Positions 26,291 through 33,527 of a DNA stretch of 64,000 nucleotides are shown in pieces. A program made the position numbers and the translations under genes. Each line of letters starts with the position of its first letter. The first letter of the stretch is position 1. The stretch is from Prevotella sp. (GTDB lineage: Bacteria; Bacteroidota; Bacteroidia; Bacteroidales; Bacteroidaceae). The notes under the pieces were generated by a model. That model saw nothing but the letters and a program-made list of their open reading frames with translations. It made no database searches and was not told the origin of the DNA. The stretch is taken from assembly GCA_016287755.1 (NCBI GenBank), contig JAEEWT010000006.1, positions 124,001-188,000 on the forward strand, read 5' to 3'.

Positions 26291-28615
26291 TACCACGGCC
26301 TTTTTGCCGTTGTGAATATACACGCCCTTCTTCGCAGGTTTCCCACTCCGCTTCCTACCATCAATCGTGTACCAATCGTCACTTGTCACTTGATACTTGT
26401 TACTTGTAACTTGATCGATGTCGGTGGAGATGACGTTCTTTTCCCTGCCAATCTTCAACACGTTTGAGGCGATTCGCTTGTTCTTGCTATCGAACGATAC
26501 GTTGTTGTTGATGTAGCATCTGGATATGAAGAAATTATTGACATTGGAAACCACATAACCACTTTCGCATGTCGCCGTGCCTTCAGCATTGGTGAAAGAC
26601 AGGGTCTTCACGTCCTTGAAACCTCCAGTCTTGCCCTGCACACTAAAGTCCACATCCTTTATTTCCAAATAAGAACCATCATCTGCCTTGACTGCCGGTC
26701 CGTTTTTGCTGTTGATAACCAGTGTTCCCGTACCAGTTATCGTACACTGTCCCCTTCCCTGATAATCAAATGCAGGTATACCTTCTTCTTCCGTAACGAA
26801 ATAGAAGGCATCTGTCACAATGATATCCAAAAACGGTGCCGTACAACGCAAGGCTGAGTTGTTAGAATATGATGGAATTGTTCCCGTCAGTGTCAGTTTT
26901 TTCATAGAGTAAACATCTTCCGAACTAATCTGGACAGGCATTAAATCACTTAAAAGAGGTGTCAGTTCCCAAGCAGAGCTCATATGATACCCGGCAATCC
27001 ACAACGGGTAGTACTCACCAATCATCAGAATCTCTTTCAGCGGACTGCCGCCCATATAGAGAGTATGTTCGGATGAGTTAAAAGATATCGGGGAGCCATC
27101 ATACAAGGAAACATATTCCAAACCGCTGCCTAAAGTGATGGATGACATGTTGTTCACCACCTTCCCGCTACATAAACCACCAAACGAGGCACCGTTGTCG
27201 AAGACAAGGGCCGAAGAGGTGGTGGGCCCGCTAAACAAACTACCATTTGCTATTGTTGCCCTGGTCTTCTTGTTATTGAACGTCAGCGTCTTGTAAACGT
27301 TTATGGAATTTGCACCTTCCATCACCAGTTTGTTTTCGGTATCTCTCCAGTCCTCAATGGTAGTGTTTCCATATAGAATCATCGGGTTCGCGTTGCTCTT
27401 AATGGTACAATTGCCTTTTATCTGAATGGTGAGCCCGTCAATACCATTCGACGAGTTACTACCGTTCTTGATTCCTGCATTACCAACCACATCGATGGTT
27501 GCGTCATTGAGGAACAGCAGCTTGTCGTTCGGTTTGTATTGGGCATATCCACTTTCAAAAGTAATACCACCTTGATTCAACTCTGTCACCTGTGTACCAC
27601 CTATCCAGAGGTCGTAGGTGATAAGCCTCCTTAGGTAGCCGGGGTTGGAGGGGCCACCATCGATATGCGCATAATCTTTCCCGACATGCGCACTTGAGTA
27701 CGTTGTTCCTGAACCTCCAACTATATTTACACAGCCCGAGAACATATATATGTCTTCTGTAACATTTGCTACCGTCCATTCGCTACCAACAATGATGGAT
27801 TCCAACGCTTTACAGCCCCTAAACATAGATGGCATCATTTCTACTTTACTAGTATTAAAACTCTGCAGATATACTTTTTTCAGTTTGGTGCAACCATTAA
27901 ACATATTACCCATGTTTGTTACTTTGCTGGTATCGAATGAAGAAAGGTCTAACTCTGTCAAACTTGAACACTGGTAGAATAAGTCCAAGAAACTTGACAC
28001 CCCACTGGTAACCATCCGGCTCACGTCAAGATCTACGAGGGAACTACAACCGTGAAACATATAGTTCATTTTGAGAAGCTGGCTGCTCGTACTTGCCATC
28101 TTCAACGTTTTCAAATCAGAACAAAGATAAAACATTTTTTCTGCGTCCTTCAGACTGCTCATGTCCTTACTGCTCAAATCGAGCGAAATGAGCGATTTAC
28201 AATTGAAAAAAGCAGCATCGGCAACGACCACCTGACTCATGTCAAAATACTCCAGGCCCTCAATTTCTTTCAGGTTCGTCCAACCTTCAAACATGCATTC
28301 TATGTTGACAAAATGAGCTGTTGTGAAGGATTGGTGAAAGACGGCTTTTTCCACAGATCCAGCTACTTCGCTTGAAAACGGCAACACCCTATCCGTACCT
28401 AAATAATATGGATCTAAACAATGACGAAGGTGAAAATATGCTATCGTTCCACCATAATCTTGAGAAACATAGTCAGCATCCATAAATGTTACCGTCTTGT
28501 TGGTCTCATTATACACAGCACAGTATTCCTTATCAGCTGCATTGACAGTAACCACACACATCATCATGACGGCCATAAAGGCCATGCGCTGCAAAATTGT
28601 TAAGTATCCTTTCAT
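26285..28615 (-). CDS. BspA-family repeat surface protein
   Basis: About 776 residues from MKGYLTILQRMAFMAVMMMCVVTVNA (signal peptide); a longer start would read through the promoter. One block of DUF285/BspA repeats (about 70-330: FDMSQVVVADAAFFNCKSLISLDLSS, FDTSKVTNMGNMFNGCTKLKKVYL) ends GGSGTTYSSAHVGKDYAHIDG, as in the neighbouring protein. Then comes a long beta-rich region (330-740) with repeated hits of LxGTGTLVINSKNGPAV type, probably a beta-helix or carbohydrate-like sandwich. The tail WYTIDGRKRSGKPAKKGVYIHNGKK is a secretion-type C-terminus; just before it a 35-bp heptamer tract (26379-26413) encodes part of the linker. First gene of the two-gene bspA operon. Confidence 0.88.
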   Translation of the reverse strand: MKGYLTILQRMAFMAVMMMCVVTVNAADKEYCAVYNETNKTVTFMDADYVSQDYGGTIAYFHLRHCLDPYYLGTDRVLPFSSEVAGSVEKAVFHQSFTTAHFVNIECMFEGWTNLKEIEGLEYFDMSQVVVADAAFFNCKSLISLDLSSKDMSSLKDAEKMFYLCSDLKTLKMASTSSQLLKMNYMFHGCSSLVDLDVSRMVTSGVSSFLDLFYQCSSLTELDLSSFDTSKVTNMGNMFNGCTKLKKVYLQSFNTSKVEMMPSMFRGCKALESIIVGSEWTVANVTEDIYMFSGCVNIVGGSGTTYSSAHVGKDYAHIDGGPSNPGYLRRLITYDLWIGGTQVTELNQGGITFESGYAQYKPNDKLLFLNDATIDVVGNAGIKNGSNSSNGIDGLTIQIKGNCTIKSNANPMILYGNTTIEDWRDTENKLVMEGANSINVYKTLTFNNKKTRATIANGSLFSGPTTSSALVFDNGASFGGLCSGKVVNNMSSITLGSGLEYVSLYDGSPISFNSSEHTLYMGGSPLKEILMIGEYYPLWIAGYHMSSAWELTPLLSDLMPVQISSEDVYSMKKLTLTGTIPSYSNNSALRCTAPFLDIIVTDAFYFVTEEEGIPAFDYQGRGQCTITGTGTLVINSKNGPAVKADDGSYLEIKDVDFSVQGKTGGFKDVKTLSFTNAEGTATCESGYVVSNVNNFFISRCYINNNVSFDSKNKRIASNVLKIGREKNVISTDIDQVTSNKYQVTSDDWYTIDGRKRSGKPAKKGVYIHNGKKAVVH
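26379..26413. repeat. 7-bp tandem tract inside the second bspA coding region
   Basis: Five units of nnACTTG (TCACTTG twice, ATACTTG, TTACTTG, TAACTTG). They encode the linker QVTSNKYQVTSD-type residues just before the C-terminal tail, in frame. Confidence 0.85.
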
Positions 28616-28663
28616 CTTGTCGTAGTTTTCTGAGGTTAGAAATTCATCTTTATTTATTCGGTA

Positions 28664-28671
28664 CAAAGTTA
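28664..28671 (-). promoter_or_regulatory. Minus-7 element for the bspA operon
   Basis: Minus strand TAACTTTG, 48 bp before the chosen ATG at 28615. Confidence 0.6.
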
Positions 28672-28771
28672 CGAAAAAATCTTTATACTACCAAATTTGA
28701 GGGGCTGTACAGTGTGAAAATCCTTTAATAAAGGAAGATTTAACTGTTAAAAAACACTGAACGCCGTAGAC

Positions 28772-28903
28772 GCTATCAGCGTTTGACGTTCCCGCTGTCA
28801 GAGAATGACGTTCTCACTATTAGCGTTTGAGGCACTTTCAACAAGAAACTGCCATAGTTTTCACCAGAAACTGCCATAGTTTATAGCGCAAAGTGCCATA
28901 GTT
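28772..28903. repeat. 22-bp-period array (six units)
   Basis: Six consecutive 22-bp units. The first three share CTATCAGCGTTTGACGTTC-like sequence, the last three share AGAAACTGCCATAGTT-like sequence. No spacer pattern of a CRISPR. It lies about 100-230 bp upstream of the bspA promoter. Confidence 0.75.
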
Positions 28904-28926
28904 AGCAAAGCATGGGATTTATAGGA

Positions 28927-29222
28927 GCGAACAAACAAACGAACGAACAGTTCGAACGCCACGAAAACTGTCAACCGAAATCAGGAAAAGACACAAAAAT
29001 GTTTCATGTTTCATGTTTCATGTTTCATTAAGCACCTTCCATATATGGATAATGGAGGTTATATTATATATATAATATATATATTATATATTAATATAAA
29101 TAATATATACTTATAATATATAACTATTTTCTTCATCTCAACCTATCGGAACCACCTTAATGAAACATGAAACATGAAACATGAAACAAATTGTGTGTTC
29201 GTTCGTTTGTTTGTTTGTTCGC
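28927..29222. repeat. Nested foldback element with inverted heptamers and tetramers
   Basis: Inner perfect 33-base arms, 29000-29032 and 29156-29188, each made of four TGTTTCA/TGAAACA units plus TTAAG. The 123-base centre is almost pure AT with TATA alternations. Outer arms 28927-28949 and 29196-29222 are runs of GAAC/AAAC tetramers and differ by one AAAC unit. The whole lies in a ~900-bp gene-free gap (28616-29514). Confidence 0.85.
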
Positions 29223-29233
29223 GCCAATGTTTT

Positions 29234-29326
29234 TTTCGGTCCCGCTGATTTTTTTGATTTTTTCAGTCCCGCTGTGTTTTTTTGATTTTTTCGGTCCCGC
29301 AGAACCAAAAAAAATAGTTCTGCGGG
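29234..29326. repeat. Three ~27-bp repeats ending in a perfect hairpin
   Basis: The block T-run, CGGTCCCGCTG, T-run, GATTTTTT recurs with TCCCGC at 29240, 29267 and 29295 (spacing 27 and 28). The last copy pairs with a 10-base complement: CCCGCAGAAC (29296-29305) and GTTCTGCGGG (29317-29326). Confidence 0.7.
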
Positions 29327-29377
29327 AAATAATAAAAGTACTTTCGCTCGGAAAAGAAAAACGGTCTTTTCTTTTGC

Positions 29378-29487
29378 TTTTCGCTCGGTTTGCACTACCT
29401 TTGACTTCGTCGAAGGTAGGCTGCACCTCGGAAAAGAAAAGAAAATTGTTTTTTTCTTTGCTTTTCGCTCGGTTTGCACTACCTTTG
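29378..29487 (+). promoter_or_regulatory. Duplicated promoter module upstream of the GNAT gene
   Basis: A 26-bp segment ending TTTGCACTACCTTTG occurs identically at 29378-29403 and 29462-29487, 84 bp apart. In each copy a TTTG lies 19 bp before TACCTTTG, the Bacteroides minus-33/minus-7 arrangement. The second copy is 28 bp before the GNAT ATG. Confidence 0.7.
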
Positions 29488-29514
29488 CAAAGGACTTCTA
29501 ACTTGTTATCAAAT

Positions 29515-29955
29515 ATGGAATTCGAGATCAACGATTGTAAAGACTACGAAGTGGCAAAAGAACTCATTCGTGAGTATTCAACAATAAAAGGTGCAGAACA
29601 GTGTTTTGTGTCTCTAAATAAAGAACTGGCCGATTTAGATGCCTTTTATCAGGGCGGTGCTTTACTGATTGGTTATGAACACATGATTCCGGTGGCCACC
29701 ATCGCCATCAGGAAGGTAGATGACCACACTTGTGAAGTGAAACGACTTTACATCAAACCCGATTACCGCGGGAAAGGCTATTCACGGCTAATGGTTGAAA
29801 CCATGCTGAAAAGAGCAAAGGATTTAGGCTTTAAGGAAGCCTGTCTGACGACCAAGCCCGCAGTGATGGGCGTTGCCTACAACCTCTACAAACGCATGGG
29901 CTTTGAAGAGATGGGGAACAATGAAGGAACAGTATCAATGAAGATCGCTTTATAG
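29515..29955 (+). CDS. GNAT-family N-acetyltransferase
   Basis: 146 residues from the ATG at 29515 (MEFEINDCKDYEVAKELIREY); the frame is open for 320 bp upstream, but that part reads repeats and the promoter. Acetyl-CoA-binding motif A is RLYIKPDYRGKGYSRLMVETML, and the C-terminal NLYKRMGFEEMG is the typical motif B. Such enzymes move an acetyl group from acetyl-CoA to an amine; the acceptor is unknown. It is followed after 1 bp by a low-molecular-weight phosphatase, so the pair is cotranscribed. Confidence 0.9.
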   Translation: MEFEINDCKDYEVAKELIREYSTIKGAEQCFVSLNKELADLDAFYQGGALLIGYEHMIPVATIAIRKVDDHTCEVKRLYIKPDYRGKGYSRLMVETMLKRAKDLGFKEACLTTKPAVMGVAYNLYKRMGFEEMGNNEGTVSMKIAL

Positions 29956-29956
29956 C

Positions 29957-30421
29957 ATGAAACATAAGATATTATTTGTATGTCATGGAAATATCTGTCG
30001 CAGTCCGATGGCAGAGTTTGTAATGAAAGATCTTGTCAAACAAGCAGGATGCGAAGAGGACTTCTATATAGAATCGGCTGCCACCTCCACCGAGGAAATC
30101 GGTAACGAGGTATATCCGCCGGCCAAAAGGAAACTGGCCGAGCACGGCATTGGCTGCAAGGGCAAGACGGCCCGGCAGATGACACGGAAAGACTACGAGC
30201 GCTTTGACCTGCTGATCGGTATGGACACCTGGAACATCCGTAATATGACGCGCATCTGCGGCGGCGACCCCGAGGGGAAGATCCAGATGCTACTCGACTT
30301 CACCAACCGCCCTGGTGATGTGGCCGACCCGTGGTACACGGGGAATTTCGAGGCGACATGGCGTGATGTGTTGGAGGGATGTACATGTCTGTTGAGAATT
30401 TTGTCAAAAAATAAATCGTAA
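29957..30421 (+). CDS. Low-molecular-weight protein-tyrosine phosphatase
   Basis: 154 residues with the signature P-loop VCHGNICRSPMAEF (nucleophile Cys9, Arg15) and the general-acid loop DPWYTGNFEATW with Asp. Length matches the family. These enzymes dephosphorylate tyrosine residues, often on exopolysaccharide-export kinases, or act on small phospho-compounds. The neighbouring GNAT gene gives no clear substrate. Arg and Cys of the loop are intact, so activity is expected. Confidence 0.95.
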   Translation: MKHKILFVCHGNICRSPMAEFVMKDLVKQAGCEEDFYIESAATSTEEIGNEVYPPAKRKLAEHGIGCKGKTARQMTRKDYERFDLLIGMDTWNIRNMTRICGGDPEGKIQMLLDFTNRPGDVADPWYTGNFEATWRDVLEGCTCLLRILSKNKS

Positions 30422-30449
30422 TTTATTTTGTATTTCTCTCACTTAATCG

Positions 30450-30457
30450 TATCTTTG
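30450..30457 (+). promoter_or_regulatory. Minus-7 element for the aldo/keto reductase operon
   Basis: TATCTTTG, 22 bp before the ATG at 30480. Confidence 0.65.
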
Positions 30458-30479
30458 TACCCAGAAAAAACTTATCCTT

Positions 30480-31826
30480 ATGAAAACGAATAAAAACAAC
30501 CCTATTAGCCGTCGTGATTTCATCAAGAAACTTGGTATCGGCACCGCCTCTACTGCTGCCCTGATGGTAATGGAGCCTTTCAGTATGATGGCCAAGAAGC
30601 AAGATGGCAATACGCCTGTGGTTGATAACAAGATGACCTACCGCGTTAACCGTCGCTCTGGCGACAAGGTGAGTCTGCTGGGATTCGGTATGATGCGCCT
30701 ACCCCGTAATCAGGAGGATGTGAACCAGTTGGTTGACTATGCCCTCGCCCATGGTGTGAATTATTTTGACACTGCACCTGCATACGGTCGTTCGGAAGAA
30801 GCTACAGGTATCGCCCTGAAGCGTCATCCCCGTAACCAGTACTATATCGCCACGAAGATGTCGAACCAACGGTCGTTCGGCTTCGAAGAGTGTAAGCGGA
30901 TGTACGAGCGCTCGTTTGAGCGGTTGCAGATCGACTATATCGACTACTACCTGATGCACAGCATCGGTGGCAGCGGTATGGATGAGTTCAACAGGAGATT
31001 CATCGACAACGGACTGCTCGACTTCCTCGTGGAAGAGAAGAAGGCAGGACGCATCCGTAACCTCGGATTCTCCTACCACGGTAATGTGGAGGTGTTCGAC
31101 TGGCTGCTCGACCATGATGATAAATACCATTGGGACTTCGTGCAGATCGAGCTGAACTATGTTGACTGGCGGCACGCTTCGCTGGGTAATGGCGGGTGGA
31201 AGAAGGATGCTGACGCTGAATACCTGTATAACAAGCTGGAGAAGACCGGTATCCAGGCGGTGGTGATGGAGCCCCTGCTGGGCGGTCGTCTGGCTAACGT
31301 TCCCGAGGAGTTCGCAGAGCAGCTGAAGGCACAGCGACCCAATAACAGCATCGCCTCATGGGCGTTCCGCTGGGTGGGTACGCTTCCTAATATCCTTACC
31401 GCGCTGAGTGGTATGAACAACATGGATCATCTGATTGATAATGTGAACACGTTCTCGCCGCTGGATCCCTGTACCGAGCAGGAGAAGGCGCTGCTGGCAA
31501 AGATTGCCGACGGCATGAGTGGCTATCCCATCATCCCCTGTACGGCCTGCAGCTACTGTATGCCGTGCCCGTACGATGTGGATATCCCCAAGAACTTTGC
31601 CTATTATAACGAGGCCGTGAACACGAAGCTGTTGCCGCTGCCGGATAAGACAGCAGCCGACTATGCCAGCAGGCGGAAGACCTTCGTGACTGGCTATAAG
31701 AAGGCCATCGACGAGAAAGCATGGGCCAGTCAGTGTATGGACTGCGAGGAATGTCTGAAGAAATGTCCGCAGCAGATCCGCATTCCCAACCAGATGGCAC
31801 GAATTGTGGAACTAATAAGAGAATAA
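30480..31826 (+). CDS. Aldo/keto reductase with C-terminal 4Fe-4S ferredoxin domain, Tat-type signal
   Basis: 448 residues. The N-terminus has the twin-arginine pattern ISRRDFIKKLGIGTASTAALMV, suggesting export of the folded protein. The aldo/keto reductase barrel carries GFGMMRLPRN, FDTAPAYGRSEEATGIAL and YIATKMSN, with the usual Asp/Tyr/Lys catalytic residues. The C-terminus has two Cys-rich motifs (CTACSYCMPCPYDVDIP and CMDCEECLKKCPQQIRIPNQM) that fit two 4Fe-4S clusters. This layout is common in anaerobes; the substrate is unknown. Followed after 10 bp by a histidine phosphatase. Confidence 0.93.
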   Translation: MKTNKNNPISRRDFIKKLGIGTASTAALMVMEPFSMMAKKQDGNTPVVDNKMTYRVNRRSGDKVSLLGFGMMRLPRNQEDVNQLVDYALAHGVNYFDTAPAYGRSEEATGIALKRHPRNQYYIATKMSNQRSFGFEECKRMYERSFERLQIDYIDYYLMHSIGGSGMDEFNRRFIDNGLLDFLVEEKKAGRIRNLGFSYHGNVEVFDWLLDHDDKYHWDFVQIELNYVDWRHASLGNGGWKKDADAEYLYNKLEKTGIQAVVMEPLLGGRLANVPEEFAEQLKAQRPNNSIASWAFRWVGTLPNILTALSGMNNMDHLIDNVNTFSPLDPCTEQEKALLAKIADGMSGYPIIPCTACSYCMPCPYDVDIPKNFAYYNEAVNTKLLPLPDKTAADYASRRKTFVTGYKKAIDEKAWASQCMDCEECLKKCPQQIRIPNQMARIVELIRE

Positions 31827-31836
31827 AATAACAATT

Positions 31837-33108
31837 ATGAAAAGAATTATCACTATCGTACTCATGTTGCCCCTTGCCGCGATGGCATGGGCACAAAGTG
31901 TTTCGGCGCTCGATCTGCTCAAGGCTGATCCAAGAAGAGCCTACGGAACCGACTATCCTTATTCATTTACAACCAAGCAGCTAACCAAGGCACCGAAGGG
32001 TTACAAGGCGTTCTACCTGAGTCATTACGGTCGTCATGGCTCGCGCTACTACTGGAACGCGAACCTGTACAGGGAAATGGAAACCCTGCTCACGGCCCAG
32101 CACGAGAAGAAGAACCTCACTGCTGCAGGCGAGGCTTTCTATCAGAAGTTCATGGTGGCCAAGGATGAGCTGGCTAACGGTGTGAGCGAGCTGAGCGACC
32201 TGGGATGGGAGCAGCATCAGCAAATTGCACGGAAGATGTATAACACCTTCCCCGATATCTTCAAGAAGGGCGGTAATGTGTATGCCATCTCCTCGCTCAC
32301 AGGTCGTTGTGTGTTGAGCATGGCTTCGTTCTGCTCGGAGCTCACGCAGTGTAATCCGAAAATCGAGATCCGTCAGGAGTCGGCTCGTAAGGTGCTCGAT
32401 GGCGTGAAGCCGGATGATAGGCAGAACCCCATCAGACACAAATACCCGAAGTCAAGACCGCGTTTCGAGGATAACCGCAAGCAGTTCCAGTTCAGCGACA
32501 CCACCTTCCGTCAGAGAATCGTGGCCCGCGTATTCAACAGAACCGACAGTCTGTCGAACATCAACCACATCGGCAGTAACCTGATTAACCTCTATACCTC
32601 GCTGCCCAGCATCGGACATGAGGGCATGATGGGTAATATCATCACCGACGAGGAGATTGCAAGTCAGTGGGAGAATGATAACCTGGGTTCCTATACCTGG
32701 GTGTTCGAACCTCGCTACGACATGATTCCTATCCTGCAGGATATCATCAAGAAGGCCGACGCCGTACTGAACGGCAGTAGCGATAACATTGCCGACCTCC
32801 GTTTCGGACACGACACTTGTCTGGGACCGCTTACCGTGCTGATGGGCCTCAACGGCGCTGATAAAGACCCGGTGGATCCCTATGAGGTGAAGAACTGCTA
32901 TCAGAACTGGGAAACCGGTAAGGCATCGAACCTCCAGGTGGTGTTCTACAAAGGAAAGAAGGGTCCTGATGACATCCTTGTAAAGTGCTTACTCAATGGC
33001 GAGGAGGTCACCCTACCCGTTCCCACCACCCAGGCACCTTATTATAAATGGTCTGATTTCCGCAAGTTCTACACCGACCGATGCAATAGCATTAAGGATG
33101 AGGGATGA
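31837..33108 (+). CDS. Secreted histidine-type phosphatase, MINPP/phytase-like
   Basis: 423 residues with signal peptide MKRIITIVLMLPLAAMAWAQ. The histidine-phosphatase signature is LSHYGRHGSRYYW (catalytic His in RHG) and the second conserved His-Asp is in LRFGHDTCLGPLTVL. This places it in clade 2 of the histidine phosphatases, near the multiple inositol-polyphosphate phosphatases and acid phosphatases. It probably hydrolyses phosphate esters, possibly inositol phosphates, in the periplasm or at the surface. The last residues KDEG-stop are produced by the 7-bp units GGATGAG/GGATGAT (33096-33109). Confidence 0.86.
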   Translation: MKRIITIVLMLPLAAMAWAQSVSALDLLKADPRRAYGTDYPYSFTTKQLTKAPKGYKAFYLSHYGRHGSRYYWNANLYREMETLLTAQHEKKNLTAAGEAFYQKFMVAKDELANGVSELSDLGWEQHQQIARKMYNTFPDIFKKGGNVYAISSLTGRCVLSMASFCSELTQCNPKIEIRQESARKVLDGVKPDDRQNPIRHKYPKSRPRFEDNRKQFQFSDTTFRQRIVARVFNRTDSLSNINHIGSNLINLYTSLPSIGHEGMMGNIITDEEIASQWENDNLGSYTWVFEPRYDMIPILQDIIKKADAVLNGSSDNIADLRFGHDTCLGPLTVLMGLNGADKDPVDPYEVKNCYQNWETGKASNLQVVFYKGKKGPDDILVKCLLNGEEVTLPVPTTQAPYYKWSDFRKFYTDRCNSIKDEG

Positions 33109-33163
33109 TCCATTTCGAGGAAGAATTTATTTCGAGGAAGGAGGAAGGACGAAGGAGGAAGGA
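33096..33163. repeat. 7-bp tandem tracts at and after the histidine phosphatase stop
   Basis: GGATGAG, GGATGAT (33096-33109) contain the TGA stop. After a 26-bp gap come GGAAGGA, GGAAGGA, CGAAGGA, GGAAGGA (33136-33163). Confidence 0.78.
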
Positions 33164-33190
33164 GAAATGATTTGTGGAATGAGGAATGAT

Positions 33191-33219
33191 AAAAGAGCAG
33201 CCGATTGGCTGCTCTTTTT
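33191..33219 (+). terminator. Intrinsic terminator after the histidine phosphatase
   Basis: Twelve-base perfect arms (33191-33202, 33207-33218) with a 4-base loop and a T-rich end. Confidence 0.88.
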
Positions 33220-33334
33220 GTGGTTTTGGGAAATCGTTATGATGTAATAACGGGATAACGAAAAGATGGGCAGAATAGGCTTAATTGGCTGAATAGGCTT
33301 AATGTAATGGGCATTATAAGATTTAATAGGGCCT

Positions 33335-33525
33335 GGCGTGAGCCGAAAAGAAAGACAAGCCGCCCCTTTGATGGGGCGAGCTTACCTTAATGAACGAGCG
33401 ACGAGTAGGAGCGGTTAAGCCTCCCCCTATATGGGGAGGTTTGGAGAGGGTGGATGTTTCTTTTGCCTCTTTTCTTTGCGCCAAAGAAAAAGAGGGAAGA
33501 AAGTTTGTTTCTTTACAAAGAAAAA
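33335..33525 (+). repeat. ~190-bp dispersed intergenic element, copy B
   Basis: Inverted copy of 23117-23307. The hairpins are kept although bases changed: TTTTCTTTG, loop CGC, CAAAGAAAA (33470-33490) and CCTCCCC, loop, GGGGAGG (33420-33439). The element ends at the stop codon of the acyl-CoA ligase gene. The stretch before it, 33259-33334, contains a duplicated GAATAGGCTTAAT motif and nothing else I can name. Confidence 0.85.
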
Positions 33526-33527
33526 AA

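Noticed and set aside
28741..28925. Possible CRISPR array
   Set aside because: Units are contiguous 22-mers in two families without unique spacers, and no cas genes are near.
29191..29514. N-terminal extension of the GNAT frame
   Set aside because: It would translate T-rich repeats and two promoter modules; the GNAT fold starts at 29515.
29138..29531. Minus-strand Lys-rich small frames
   Set aside because: They are products of the A/T-rich repeat region (KSKKSAGPKK-like) with no independent support.
33108..33247. Small frame after the histidine phosphatase
   Set aside because: It reads the GA-rich repeats and the terminator.
22716..33525. Transposon bounded by the two ~190-bp inverted copies
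   Set aside because: No transposase or recombinase gene lies between them; ordinary genes and intact operons do.
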